A DNA stretch of 64,000 nucleotides from Bifidobacterium bombi DSM 19703 (GCF_000737845.1 NZ_ATLK01000001.1:1488001-1552000), one strand, 5' to 3'. Positions 8,339 through 22,674 are shown, counted from the stretch's first letter. Notes: generated by a model from the letters alone, not told the origin. Numbers and translations: made by a program.

Positions 8339-8935
8339 ATGTCTGTTCAAGGTCGTGAGTTCGACGAAGCCATGGTTCAGGCGCTCCGTCTGGCATCTGC
8401 CGCTGGAGCGGAAGGTGACGTGCCTGTCGGTGCCGTGGTTTTGGACCATGGTGGGAAAGTCATCGGAGTCGGTCGTAATCGCCGTGAGGCCGATGGTGAT
8501 CCATTCGCACATGCTGAACTGGAGGCTCTCGGTGATGCCGCCCGAAGGCGGAACGGTGCAGACGGCGAGGATTCCGGAGGCGTGTGTGGGTGCCGCGCCC
8601 GAGGCTCCGGTGCTACAGAGGCCGGTGATCGTGCGTCCGCCGCTGCCGACGTTGGGGTGCGAAGGGCATGGAATCTGGCCGACTGCACACTGGTGGTCAC
8701 ATTGGAACCCTGCCCCATGTGCGCCGGTGCTGCGCTGGAGACCCACGTGGGCCGTATCGTCTTCGGTGCGTGGGATGCCAAACTTGGAGCGTGCGGTTCC
8801 GTATGGGACATTCCCCGGGATCCGCATGTCGGAGCGGTGCCGGAAATAATAGGGGGCGTCCGTGAGCCGGAATGCGCACGACTCCTCAAGGATTTCTTTG
8901 TCGGTCATCGGCGTCCGCATGATTCGAACGAGTGA
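8339..8935 (+). CDS. tadA: tRNA-specific adenosine deaminase TadA
   Basis: 198 residues. The zinc deaminase motifs are complete: His58-Ala-Glu60 (HAE) and PCPMC with Cys125 and Cys128, plus the GAW/GAC region that follows. TadA converts A34 to inosine in tRNA-Arg(ACG). The distance between HAE and PCxxC is 67 residues, whereas Escherichia coli TadA has about 30. The extra stretch of about 37 residues (roughly 72-108) is rich in Gly, Ala, Arg and Asp and looks like a disordered loop insertion. Other nucleotide deaminases are less likely given the overall match to TadA. GGAGG stands almost against the ATG, and TAGACT lies 6 nt upstream, so a leaderless message is possible. Confidence 0.88.
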   Translation: MSVQGREFDEAMVQALRLASAAGAEGDVPVGAVVLDHGGKVIGVGRNRREADGDPFAHAELEALGDAARRRNGADGEDSGGVCGCRARGSGATEAGDRASAAADVGVRRAWNLADCTLVVTLEPCPMCAGAALETHVGRIVFGAWDAKLGACGSVWDIPRDPHVGAVPEIIGGVREPECARLLKDFFVGHRRPHDSNE

Positions 8936-9035
8936 AGCAGGGTGGCTGTGGGATGGCCGTGGGATAGCCGGACGGTCACGTCGGTTACGCAAATCGGCGG
9001 ATAAGGTGGTGTTGGCGGTGCGTTCGGGCGATCTC

Positions 9036-9941
9036 TCATCTGCGCGGCAACATGGGGCCGATCGACGGCGTGATCTTCAATGCGGTCCATGTGCATCGCA
9101 GCAGCACGATAAGAAGGTACGCTGCCAGAAGATATGAACCTGCACGCGCCGAAAGCATCGAGGCGACGGCTGAACCGATCGGCGTCGCCGCAGCCGCCGC
9201 GATGCCGATCAGCAGCCCTGTTCCTAAATTGACCAGTCCGCGTTTCCAGTTCGAAATCGTTCCGGTGATGGCGCTGGGGAACATGGCAAGCAGAGAGGTA
9301 CCCCTCGCTATCAAATCGCTTGCTCCGAATGCAAGCGATAGGGCGGGTACAGCCACGGCTCCGCCGCCGACTCCCAGCAATGCCGAGAGCATGCCTATCA
9401 GGATGCCGAGCACGATGAGGCACGTTCCTTTGATGGCCGTCATGTGTATCACCGAATCACGCGATGGCACGAGTATGACTTGCGAGATCATCACGAAAGC
9501 GAGGAAAGCCACGTATGCCCAACGCAGGAGCAGCTCAGACAGACGTGAAAGCAACCATGAACCCATGATGGAACCGGCGATGGTGCCGACCACCATCAGT
9601 GCGGCGGCCAGCCAGTCCACGTTGCCGTTCGCGGCATATGAACCGACTCCCGAAATCGACAGCGGGATGATAGCCGCCAGCGAAGTGGCTGCCGCGTGCC
9701 GTTGTGTATAACCGATCCAGACCAGGGCCGGAACGATGATGGAGCCGCCGCCTATGCCGAACAGACCCGAAAGCGCCCCTGCCAGCAGTCCGACGATGAC
9801 CATCACCGCGATGTTCCGGATTCGCCGTCGTCCCGAAGGCGCTTTGACGGCTCCGGTTGTGGTTGCGCTGTTCGCCACGTTCAGACGGTCCACCGTCGTG
9901 TCGCCTTTTCCGTGTTTTCCGTTCATTTCCCCTGCCCTCAT
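9036..9941 (-). CDS. TauE/SafE (TSUP) family membrane transporter
   Basis: 301 residues with about eight hydrophobic segments arranged as two related halves. The first half opens with a Gly-rich GALSGLFGIGGGSIIVPAL motif and the second with GMLSALLGVGGGAVAVPAL, the hallmark of this family. Members export or import small sulfur-containing or other organic anions such as sulfite, taurine breakdown products or sulfolactate; the substrate here is unknown. The ATG at 9941 is given; the ATG at 9926 (MNGKHG) is in frame, but its AGGGG is only 2 nt away. It converges with tadA. Confidence 0.85.
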   Translation of the reverse strand: MRAGEMNGKHGKGDTTVDRLNVANSATTTGAVKAPSGRRRIRNIAVMVIVGLLAGALSGLFGIGGGSIIVPALVWIGYTQRHAAATSLAAIIPLSISGVGSYAANGNVDWLAAALMVVGTIAGSIMGSWLLSRLSELLLRWAYVAFLAFVMISQVILVPSRDSVIHMTAIKGTCLIVLGILIGMLSALLGVGGGAVAVPALSLAFGASDLIARGTSLLAMFPSAITGTISNWKRGLVNLGTGLLIGIAAAAATPIGSAVASMLSARAGSYLLAAYLLIVLLRCTWTALKITPSIGPMLPRR

Positions 9942-10286
9942 AGGTTCGAGTAGCTGTGTGTCCGTGCCCTGCGTGTGTATGCGGCTTCTCGTGGACGTCT
10001 TTCATATTCCGGTGTTGTCCGATTCACCGGATGGTGCACCATGCCGTTCGGAAACTATGGGCAAAACTCAAGGCATATATGCGCAACGAGTACGCCTTTC
10101 CCGCGCGGTTCCGGTGCAACGACGGGGAATGATTTTGCGCCGTCATGCGCAATTGCGTCCATTTGTTCCCCACCCAAGATTATAAGGCCTAATATATAGA
10201 TATATCGAGTTGTCGAGATACGAGGGCGTTCATTCGTTCGGGTTGTTAAGCGGCGCTCCGTAGGCATGAGGAAAGCTGGGGTATAT
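9942..10286. other. Divergent intergenic region (TauE-like gene / trehalose gene)
   Basis: Promoter space for both flanking genes. An AT-rich block (about 10180-10205, TATAAGGCC then TAATATATAGATATATC) is the likely promoter zone for the trehalose gene. No gene or strong hairpin is visible. Confidence 0.4.
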
Positions 10287-12911
10287 ATGGCACGTTTGAT
10301 CATCGTTTCCAACAGGCTTCCTGTTTCGCTGCATATCAAGGATGATGGTTCTTTTCTGCTTACGCAGAACGTAGGCGGGCTGGCTACGGCCATCGGCCCG
10401 TACCATAAGTCCCACAGCGATTGTCTTTGGGTGGGATGGAGTGGCATCGAGAAGGAAGGTCTGGATGAGGGGCAGCTCGCCGCCATCACCAAGGAGTTCA
10501 AGTCCCGACGCTGCGTTCCGATCCACCTTACGCGCGACGAGGTGGATGGCTATTATGGCGGTTTCTCCAACGACACCCTCTGGCCGTTGTTCCATGATTT
10601 CTCTCATGAAGCGAAGTTCAGTCCGGAAACGTGGAAGATGTACCAACGCGTGAACGAGATTTTCTGTGATGTGATCTCTAAATCCGTCCGACCTGGCGAC
10701 ATGGTCTGGATTCAGGACTATCACCTCATGCTGCTTCCGGCTTTGCTCCGCAGTCGTTTTCCTGACTTGCGCATCGGATGGTTTCTGCACATCCCGTTCC
10801 CTAGTACCGAGATTTTCCGCTCTCTGCCTCAGGGTGCCGATTTGCTGCGTGGTCTGCTGGGTGCGGATTTGCTTGGATTTCATACGGTCGATTTCTGCAA
10901 TAATTTCTTGGCTTCAGTCAAATTGCTGCTCGGCCTCGACACGGACGACGATGGCAGGGTGGCGCTCGCAGATGGCCGTCACGTTACGGTCGATGCGTTC
11001 CCAATCGGCATCGACTACAACTTATACAAACGAACGTCGCATTCACGCCTGGCCCAGGGCATGCGCCACGGTATAGAGGCCGCGAGCGGCAAACGGACGA
11101 GGCGAATCATCAGCTCCCTTTCCGCCGAGTCCCGCGCAGCTGTGGAAGCCGAGCAAAAAGAGGGGTCTTGGTGGAGCCATCGCTCCGATGAGGAACTTTC
11201 CGAGCTCTCGCTGTTGCGGCCTGTGGTCTCCAGCAACCCCAAACCCAACAAAATCGTCGTCTCCGTCGACCGGCTCGACTATACGAAGGGGCTTCCCGAA
11301 CGTATCAAGTCTTTTGGCCGCATGCTTGAGAAATATCCCGAGTGGGTAGGGCATGTCACCTACTATCTTCTGGCCACGCCCTCCCGGGAAAACGTGGAGT
11401 CCTACAGGCTGCTCAAGAAGCAGGTCGACCAGCTTGTAGGGGAGGTTAACGGCAAGTATTCGCTGCTTTCGTGGACACCGATTCACTACATCACCAGGTC
11501 CTTGCCCATTAAGCCCGTTTGCGGCATATATACTGCGGGTGACGTCGCTTTGGTGACCCCCTTGCGTGATGGTATGAACCTTGTGGCAAAGGAATACCTC
11601 TCCTGCCATGATGGCCGTGATGGCTCGCTGGTTCTGTCCGACATGTGCGGCGCGGCACGTGAGCTCACCGATGCGTTCATCGTCAACCCGTATGACATCG
11701 AAGCTGTCTGCGACGCCTTGCACAGCGCATTGGAGATCGATTCGGCCGAAGCCATCCATCGCAATAGGCGCATGCAGGCTCGCCTGGAATATTCAACCGC
11801 ATCGCTATGGTGTGGTCAATTCATCTCCGCTTTGCGTCAAGCCAGTACGGATGGGCTTTCCAGTGGCCGTCTTTGCACCGCGAAACGTGACGAATTGGTG
11901 GAACAGTGGGGCAATGCGAAGCATAAGCTTGTTTTGTGTGATTATGACGGGACGCTTACGCCCATCGTCCGTACACCAGACCGTGCACATCCGACCAAAC
12001 GACTGCTTGATCTTCTGAAACGATTGGGATCTATGCCAGGCGTGGACTTCGCCATCGTCTCCGGGCGCAATCGCAAGACCATGCAGGACTGGTTCGGTGA
12101 TCTGCCGGTCCGCCTCGTCGCTGAGCATGGCGCGTGGTCAAGTCCCAATCCTTCTTCAAGTGTCCAGCATGAGGGGAATTCGGGGATTCAGCGGCATGAC
12201 GGTTCTCAAGATCGCTCCTGGTACCAGGCTCCCGGTCTGCCTGATCCCGATGTCTGGCATCCGGTCATCGAGGAGATCATGGACGAGTCCGTCGCCCGTG
12301 TTCCTAGGTCGTTTGTGGAGCGCAAATCCAACACAATGGCTTGGCACTACCGCATGAGTGATCAGCATCTTGCGTTCAAGGAATGTGACCGTCTGCTCCA
12401 TCGTTTGCATGAGGTCTGTTCCCAATATGGACTGATGACCATGGAGAATTCCAAGGTCATTGAGGTTTGCCCGGTCTCCATCGGCAAGGGCATGGCGGTT
12501 TCACCGTTGGTGAACAGCGGTGATTACGATTTCGTCCTGGCGCTTGGGGACGATATCACCGATGAAACCATGTTCGCGGTCGTCCCCGAACGACTGCCGG
12601 ACCATCGCCAAGACAGCGGTTCATCCGAGACGAATCTGCAAGACGGCGATGCCGAAGCCGGCGTGAACGAGGCAGATGCGCTGGTGGGCAATGGGCCCGA
12701 TGGTCGGGACTCCCGATCTCACCCTGCTGCGAATCAGGAAAACGGACCTTCCTCATCTTCAAGGAACGAGGTGGATAACGACAATGGCACTGGCTGGACG
12801 GTCAAGGTCGGCGTCGGAATGACAAAAGCCAGATACCGTGTAGGTGATTATGGCGATACGGTTCGGTTGCTTGGTTATCTTGCCGCCGAATCCAAGGCGC
12901 GGATGCAGTAG
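10287..12911 (+). CDS. otsA-otsB: Fused trehalose-6-phosphate synthase / trehalose-6-phosphate phosphatase
   Basis: 874 residues. An OtsA-type GT20 domain (about 1-520) begins with ARLIIVSNRLPVS and contains IQDYHLMLLPALLR, GWFLHIPFPS, VDRLDYTKGLPERI and LRDGMNLVAKEY. It joins UDP-glucose to glucose-6-P. A HAD-type OtsB domain starts at about 545, with nucleophile Asp552 in DYDGTL and LALGDDITDE carrying the Mg-binding acidic residues; it removes the phosphate. One chain therefore makes trehalose, a compatible solute, as in fungal and plant TPS/TPP fusions. A low-complexity Asp/Ser/Asn/Gly insertion (about 770-830) interrupts the HAD domain between the GDD motif and the final beta strand. The start at 10287 matches the family N-terminus and has GGGG 5 nt upstream; the ATG at 10266 is less likely. 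Confidence 0.93.
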   Translation: MARLIIVSNRLPVSLHIKDDGSFLLTQNVGGLATAIGPYHKSHSDCLWVGWSGIEKEGLDEGQLAAITKEFKSRRCVPIHLTRDEVDGYYGGFSNDTLWPLFHDFSHEAKFSPETWKMYQRVNEIFCDVISKSVRPGDMVWIQDYHLMLLPALLRSRFPDLRIGWFLHIPFPSTEIFRSLPQGADLLRGLLGADLLGFHTVDFCNNFLASVKLLLGLDTDDDGRVALADGRHVTVDAFPIGIDYNLYKRTSHSRLAQGMRHGIEAASGKRTRRIISSLSAESRAAVEAEQKEGSWWSHRSDEELSELSLLRPVVSSNPKPNKIVVSVDRLDYTKGLPERIKSFGRMLEKYPEWVGHVTYYLLATPSRENVESYRLLKKQVDQLVGEVNGKYSLLSWTPIHYITRSLPIKPVCGIYTAGDVALVTPLRDGMNLVAKEYLSCHDGRDGSLVLSDMCGAARELTDAFIVNPYDIEAVCDALHSALEIDSAEAIHRNRRMQARLEYSTASLWCGQFISALRQASTDGLSSGRLCTAKRDELVEQWGNAKHKLVLCDYDGTLTPIVRTPDRAHPTKRLLDLLKRLGSMPGVDFAIVSGRNRKTMQDWFGDLPVRLVAEHGAWSSPNPSSSVQHEGNSGIQRHDGSQDRSWYQAPGLPDPDVWHPVIEEIMDESVARVPRSFVERKSNTMAWHYRMSDQHLAFKECDRLLHRLHEVCSQYGLMTMENSKVIEVCPVSIGKGMAVSPLVNSGDYDFVLALGDDITDETMFAVVPERLPDHRQDSGSSETNLQDGDAEAGVNEADALVGNGPDGRDSRSHPAANQENGPSSSSRNEVDNDNGTGWTVKVGVGMTKARYRVGDYGDTVRLLGYLAAESKARMQ

Positions 12912-13131
12912 ACGCAACGGTTCCGTTGAATGGTCGGCGTGGTTGTGTATTGCCTGATATACCTTGGCTTGAGCATGCTTCGTCGGCACTTGGAGTGCAT
13001 GCGTGATGCGGCATAGCCTAGTCGAATCAACGTGATGACGCACACCCATTGCCATCCGTCTGTTGCGCCGCACTGGCACGGGCTTTGGGTCGTCAGTCCA
13101 GGGGTTTTTCGAGTACGTAAGATTTTGCCGG

Positions 13132-13890
13132 TCAGCCGAGGTCAGCGGAGATGGTCGCATCTACTAATTGCGGCAAAGCCGTGGCGATGTCGTCGTGGAG
13201 CAGCGTCGTGGCGATGTCGTCATACTGTGTGCGGCCGATGTTCATGATGGTTATTGCAGTGTTGGTCTGATAGGCTATAGGAACCAGCGAGGCGGCCGGG
13301 AACACTTCCAGCGTGGAGCCGATGACCCAGAATTCGTCGGCCTTGCTGACGGCGGCAGCGGCACGTTCCATAGCCCCTTCAGGCAGCGCCTCACCGAAGT
13401 AGACGACATCGGTCTTCATGAGTCCCTCGCATGGCATGTTCCCGCTGTAGGGAAGCCTGCGATGGCAATGTGGGTCCGGCTCGTTATCAAGGTTGGCCAT
13501 GATGTCGGCCGTCTTGTATTCCGCGTGGCATTTCATGCAGTGCGATGTTCCGATGGTTCCATGCAAATTGACTATGAGGTCAGGCGAGTTTCCTGCTTTT
13601 TCGTGCAGTGCGTCGAAGTTCTGAGTGGCCAGCAACGAAAGCATGCCGGCCCGCTCCAGTCTCACCAGGGCTTCATGTGCCTTCCCCGGTTTCGCATTCC
13701 ATACGGGGGAGGCTTTTTGCCAGGCCCATGAATATTCGCGGGCCTTAGGGTCGCTCAGGAAAGCATCGATGTCATATACGCTCATCTGGTCGGGGTGCTT
13801 GGTCCATACACCATCGGGGCCGCGAAAGTCAGGGATTCCCGCGGAGGTCGAGATTCCGGCGCCGGTCAACACTGCGATTTGTTTAGTCAT
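13132..13890 (-). CDS. Sir2-family NAD-dependent protein deacylase
   Basis: 252 residues from the ATG at 13890. Motifs: LTGAGISTSAGIPDFRG for NAD binding, TQNFDALHEKAG, catalytic His in NLHGTIG, and a zinc site with CMKC and a second Cys pair around HCHRRLPYSGNMPC. VVYFGEALP and GSTLEVFPAA follow. It removes acyl groups from lysines using NAD+, giving nicotinamide and O-acyl-ADP-ribose. Class III or II membership was not resolved. An earlier in-frame ATG at 13938 would add 16 residues. The later start is preferred because TACAAT (minus strand, 13898-13903) ends 7 nt before it, indicating a leaderless mRNA. Confidence 0.9.
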   Translation of the reverse strand: MTKQIAVLTGAGISTSAGIPDFRGPDGVWTKHPDQMSVYDIDAFLSDPKAREYSWAWQKASPVWNAKPGKAHEALVRLERAGMLSLLATQNFDALHEKAGNSPDLIVNLHGTIGTSHCMKCHAEYKTADIMANLDNEPDPHCHRRLPYSGNMPCEGLMKTDVVYFGEALPEGAMERAAAAVSKADEFWVIGSTLEVFPAASLVPIAYQTNTAITIMNIGRTQYDDIATTLLHDDIATALPQLVDATISADLG

Positions 13891-13903
13891 ATATGTCATT
13901 GTA

Positions 13904-14537
13904 TGCCTAGAGGGTTGCATGCGGAAAGACGTGAGCATGCGGAAAGACTGAGCAAGCCCAGCGGCGCAAGTCGGACGGTAAAACCGGATGGGTGTTCGTA
14001 GGAGAGCCGTGTCCTGCGGTTCGAAGATCGGGCGACGGGATTCAAAAAACGTCCGGCGAGGTCTGATACTTCATGTGTCTGAATAGGCGAGGCTCGATAC
14101 CCGTGATGCGGTCGAAAACTGATACCGGCGCCGTCCGGTTGCGGAAGCTGTGGGCACGGGCTTCGCAGAAGGTCGTGGGTAGAGGAGGTGACAGCCTGGA
14201 CGTTTGAGGTGCATTGAAGGTTGGTTGGTTATTTGATGGGAGGTTTGATAACGGGAGAAATATCCGTCCGCACGTTGAAGTCTGATGATAAATAGGTGAT
14301 TCGTAAAAAGCCTGATCAGTGAATTCGGGAACGATGCGATTCGCGGGCGGTGGTAATCCATTAGCCTTGGATGCGCGAAGTGTTTGTAAACGCGAAACGC
14401 GGAAAAATCGAATTTTAAAATAATTTGTGGAGTAAAGCCTAAAGATCGGTCCGTTTTTCTCAGTGAAAATCGCGATTGCAACACTCCGATGAATCGTTGT
14501 AGTTTGAACGTTTTGAGCATTTACAAAACTATGCCAT
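13904..14537. other. Non-coding region upstream of the rRNA operon
   Basis: No credible gene. The AT-rich segment around 14400-14430 (GAATTTTAAAATAATTT) lies upstream of the rRNA promoter and could act as an UP element. Open frames here show no recognisable product. Confidence 0.45.
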
Positions 14538-14566
14538 TTGCATTTCGAATCGGAAGTGCGTATAGT
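14538..14566 (+). promoter_or_regulatory. rRNA operon promoter
   Basis: TTGCAT (14538-14543), a 17-nt spacer and TATAGT (14561-14566). Transcription should start near 14573, giving a leader of about 270 nt before 16S. It is the only close match to the consensus in the leader region. Confidence 0.7.
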
Positions 14567-14635
14567 GATTCTTCGCTGCTCAACGCGGCCTCCACTTCGG
14601 TTGAAGAGCTGAAGATTGGGGTTGTTGGTGTGGTG

Positions 14636-14662
14636 GTGGTTTGAGAACTCAAGAGTGTGTCT
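14636..14662 (+). promoter_or_regulatory. rRNA leader element (boxA-like, antitermination/processing)
   Basis: GGTGGTTTGAGAACTCAAGA followed by GTGTGT, the conserved actinobacterial rRNA leader element. A near copy (GGTGGTTTGAGAACTGGATA) occurs in the 16S-23S spacer at about 16591-16614, as expected for NusB/NusE-dependent antitermination signals ahead of 16S and 23S. Confidence 0.6.
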
Positions 14663-14846
14663 GTACTACTTTTTTAGTTGAATGTTTTTGATTGCCAGTT
14701 TGGTGTGCGCCTGCGGGTTTGTCCTGTGGGTACCCGGAGGGGTTTAATGTGCATCAAGGTTTTTTGGTGAGGGACGTTTCCTCCTTATGGAAACGGACCG
14801 TCAATTATTATGGAGAGTCTGTTTGAGGCTTTTCCGCAAAAGGTTT

Positions 14847-19868
<5,022 letters not shown>

Positions 19869-20042
19869 TGATTCCCGCTTTTGGGTGGGGTCGGCGTGGG
19901 ATCGTGCGTGTGAGAGCATCGGATGATACTGCGCAGTTTGATTATGGAATGGTCTGTGTCACTTGAATCGCGTCCGCTGTCCGGTCCCCGAACCGCCGCT
20001 GATTCCCTTCGTGGGTTGTCCTGCGGGGTGTTAATTGAAGAT

Positions 20043-20160
20043 TTGCGGCGGTCATAGCCCAGGGGAGACGCCCGGTCCCATTCCGAACCCGGAAGCTAAG
20101 GCCTGGCACGGCGATGGTACTGCACTCGGGAGGGTGTGGGAGAGTAGCACGCCGCCGCAT
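20043..20160 (+). rRNA. 5S ribosomal RNA
   Basis: TGCGGCGG (20044-20051) pairs with CCGCCGCA (20152-20159) as helix I. The internal CCCATTCCGAACCCGGAAG and GGGAGAGTAG blocks are typical. The 23S-5S spacer (19869-20042) contains no tRNA. Confidence 0.96.
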
Positions 20161-20170
20161 TACATGTTAT

Positions 20171-20200
20171 GGGGGATGCCTTTGGGTGTCCCCCTTTTTT
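20171..20200 (+). terminator. rRNA operon terminator
   Basis: GGGGGATGCC, loop TTTG, GGTGTCCCCC (10-bp stem with two G-T pairs), followed by six T residues, directly after 5S. Confidence 0.88.
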
Positions 20201-20635
20201 GTATCCGACGTGGCACACGACAAAACGTGTGGGTTCCGGCGTTTCGGGGTGCGTGTTCACGGCGACGACCACCCAAAACCAATACCCCCAACATAGACCA
20301 CCGCAGGTTTATGTTGCAAGGAAAAGCTTGACTGCGCCTAGTGGCGGCATCTAGTCAACTCCCTAGACCTTAAAAGCCTCGGACTGTTCTTAACTATCAC
20401 GCGCACGGCACGAAACATGCCGTACAAGCACTCCCTTTGTGTGTGATACGTGATATGCCCAGATTTGCTTTAACGTGATTTTGTAGTTTGCCGCTTAAGT
20501 TTTGTGAAATGTCTTGTAGTTCCCTTTTTCTTGTGAATTAATTGTCCGTTGCCAAGTGACGAATCTGTATATTGAATCTGGCATTTCCGCGTCTTTTTTC
20601 CGCAATAATTCAATTGAGTAAGGAGGCGTTCGAAG
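20201..20635. other. Intergenic region upstream of the PTS operon
   Basis: No gene. A hairpin ACGGCA/TGCCGT (about 20406-20424) is enclosed by TATCAC/GTGATA. Two TTGTAGTT repeats (20481-20488 and 20514-20521) are 33 nt apart, three helical turns, and could be activator sites for the downstream regulator. TATATT near 20570 is the best -10 candidate, but a matching -35 is not obvious. AAGGAGG at 20620-20626 is the ribosome site of the next gene. Confidence 0.4.
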
Positions 20636-22222
20636 ATGATTCAAGTGCAATCTATTATTGATTACCTGTTGAATAGGCGCGACTTCGTACCAGCCTCCGA
20701 TCTTGCGCATGCACTCGGCGTATCTACTCGTACCGTTGCTCGCATGGTCAAACAGATCAATGGAATTCCAGGTGAGCGACCGGTTATTGAGTCCATGCGA
20801 GGCAAAGGCTACCGGCTTTCTGATTCCTATATTGCGGAGACTGACTCGTTTGGTGATCCCAGTTCGGGCTCTTTCGGTGCGAATTCCGTGGCGCCATCTT
20901 ACTCCCACGCCTCTGCCAATATAACACGCGCCACTCCGGTTGAACGCAGGGACTATGTCCTAAAAAAACTCTTGATGACTGCCCCTCAGCAGTTCAGCGT
21001 CAGTAGGTTATGGGACGAGTTTTATATCAGTGAGTCAGCGGTGACAATGGACATACGCCGGTTGAAGAAGGTGTTGACCAATTACGGTTGTACCATCGAA
21101 CGAGTCGGCGACCGCATCTGGGTAGAGGGGTCGGAAGCCGATATTCGTCGGGCGATTTGTGATCTGCTTTCGAGCACTGACGTGTTGGCGGCGGGTAGAT
21201 TCCTTCAAGCCAATCAACTTGTGCAGCAAAGGGATGCTGAATTCGTGCAACACCAGCTTGGGCATATCGAAGAATTAACGGGCACGACGATTTCATATCC
21301 ATACAGTGTCAATTTGTTCACTCATCTGTATATCCTCATAGAACGCTTCAGGAGCGTTGGTGCCGCGGCCTACGAGAAACAATACACGGATGAGGAACGC
21401 ATGGAACTTCAGCTCCATCCTCAGCTGCTTCGCATATGCAAATCCATCATCTCTAACCTAGATCGGTATCTCAATACAAAGCTTCCGGAAACCGAAGTCT
21501 ACTATCTGTATCAGTATCTGACTTCCTCCAGAATCGATTTGGCATTGCCACCCAGTGATGAAACTTCACAAAAGGCGCGCGAAGTCACCAGGTACCTCAT
21601 CGACATCGTCTGTTCGGATCCGCTGTATGCTGACATGAACACAAATGAACTGTTCATTAACCTGTCGAAGCATATGAAACCGCTGCTTAACAGACTTCAG
21701 AACAAAATCAGGGTGAACAACAATCTGCTTGGGCAAATTATATTGGAGTATCCTGTGTTATTCAACACCGTCAAGAGTGCGACGGCGCAGATGGCTTCAC
21801 AATTCGCTTTGGGGGAGATCGACGATGAGGAAGTCGGGTTCATAACTGTGTACTTCGCAAATGCGTACGATACTGTTCGCCCGAAAATCAACATCATTAT
21901 CGTATGTACGACGGGGCTTGGCAGTGCGCAGTTGTTGAGAGGGAAAATCGAGCGTAGGTTTTCAGGGTTCAACATTGTGGAAACGGTCGCGTCAATGGAA
22001 TTGCAGCGCGCGATGGAAAAGCATCCTGAGGTAGATCTTGTCGTTTCGACAGTGGGTCTCGGAGGTGAGGTCAGGGTCCCCGTCTTGGTGGTGAGTGCCA
22101 TGTTGACGATTGAAGATCAGGAGCGTCTTGAGCGCAAAGCCGATGAAATTCGTTCGGGGAAAGCGCTGCGCGTGCTTAAGGGTGCGCGTGAGGAATTCAA
22201 TGAGCGGCGGTGCGGTCTATGA
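20636..22222 (+). CDS. PRD-type PTS transcription regulator (LicR/MtlR-like)
   Basis: 528 residues. N-terminal helix-turn-helix (about 15-40, DLAHALGVSTRTVARMVKQI), a second helix-turn-helix (about 100-165), two PRD domains (about 190-300 and 310-415), then an EIIB-like domain (about 417-505) with Cys424 in VCTTGLGSAQLL. Each PRD keeps its first histidine (LFTHLY, LSKHMKP) but the usual second one is replaced by Gln or Tyr. LicR/MtlR proteins normally end in a fused EIIA domain. Here the chain stops after EIIB and an EIIA-like protein is encoded by the next, overlapping frame. It is expected to activate the PTS operon when its substrate is present, with activity set by PTS phosphorylation. 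An ideal AAGGAGG lies 9 nt before the ATG. Confidence 0.85.
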   Translation: MIQVQSIIDYLLNRRDFVPASDLAHALGVSTRTVARMVKQINGIPGERPVIESMRGKGYRLSDSYIAETDSFGDPSSGSFGANSVAPSYSHASANITRATPVERRDYVLKKLLMTAPQQFSVSRLWDEFYISESAVTMDIRRLKKVLTNYGCTIERVGDRIWVEGSEADIRRAICDLLSSTDVLAAGRFLQANQLVQQRDAEFVQHQLGHIEELTGTTISYPYSVNLFTHLYILIERFRSVGAAAYEKQYTDEERMELQLHPQLLRICKSIISNLDRYLNTKLPETEVYYLYQYLTSSRIDLALPPSDETSQKAREVTRYLIDIVCSDPLYADMNTNELFINLSKHMKPLLNRLQNKIRVNNNLLGQIILEYPVLFNTVKSATAQMASQFALGEIDDEEVGFITVYFANAYDTVRPKINIIIVCTTGLGSAQLLRGKIERRFSGFNIVETVASMELQRAMEKHPEVDLVVSTVGLGGEVRVPVLVVSAMLTIEDQERLERKADEIRSGKALRVLKGAREEFNERRCGL

Positions 22223-22674
22223 AAAGATTGCTGTTGTGGGAGCCTGAGTTTTTAAAGGATTGTACTGACTTGGATCGAGCCTTGCATGTGTTAAGCGAGT
22301 ATGTGTGCAGGGCTGGTTTGGGGAAGGAAGCGTCGCGTATCGAAAACGATTTGGGAAGCCGTTGCCGTGCGGGGGACGTCATGTTGTCGCACGGTCTCGT
22401 CAACCCACATGCGCAGAGTTCGAATGTGCTTGTTTCGACGATGATATATGTCAAATTCGCCAAACCGTTGAGAGCCAATGCAGTTTACGCGTCGACTGTT
22501 GAATCTGGGTTTAGTCGGATGCTGCTAACCATGCTTTCCACTTCTCCGACGCAGGAGGAAGTTCGAGAGGTGTGCGGTTGGTATCGGAGTATGGCGGATG
22601 ATGAGATTTTAGCGTTATTGGCTAATGGCACACAACAGGAAATCCGGCGATTGCTGCTGGAGGAAGGGGAATAA
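22219..22674 (+). CDS. EIIA-like protein, probably the detached EIIA domain of the regulator
   Basis: 151 residues from the ATG at 22219, which overlaps the regulator stop (ATGA), so translation is coupled. A GTG at 22210 is an alternative. The fold pattern resembles a mannitol/fructose-type EIIA: a helix with ALHVLSEYVCRAGL, then GDVMLSHGLVNPHAQ. His64 in NPHA corresponds to the phospho-histidine of EIIA. The rest is diverged, so this is an inference. LicR/MtlR regulators usually carry such a domain at the C-terminus, so this looks like a split regulator. It could also be a second phospho-carrier for the transporter. A true EIIA follows immediately. Confidence 0.55.
   Translation: MKRLLLWEPEFLKDCTDLDRALHVLSEYVCRAGLGKEASRIENDLGSRCRAGDVMLSHGLVNPHAQSSNVLVSTMIYVKFAKPLRANAVYASTVESGFSRMLLTMLSTSPTQEEVREVCGWYRSMADDEILALLANGTQQEIRRLLLEEGE

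Noticed and set aside
14071-14520. 149-codon minus-strand frame upstream of the rRNA promoter
   Set aside because: Unlike any known protein, no ribosome site, low-complexity composition; treated as chance.
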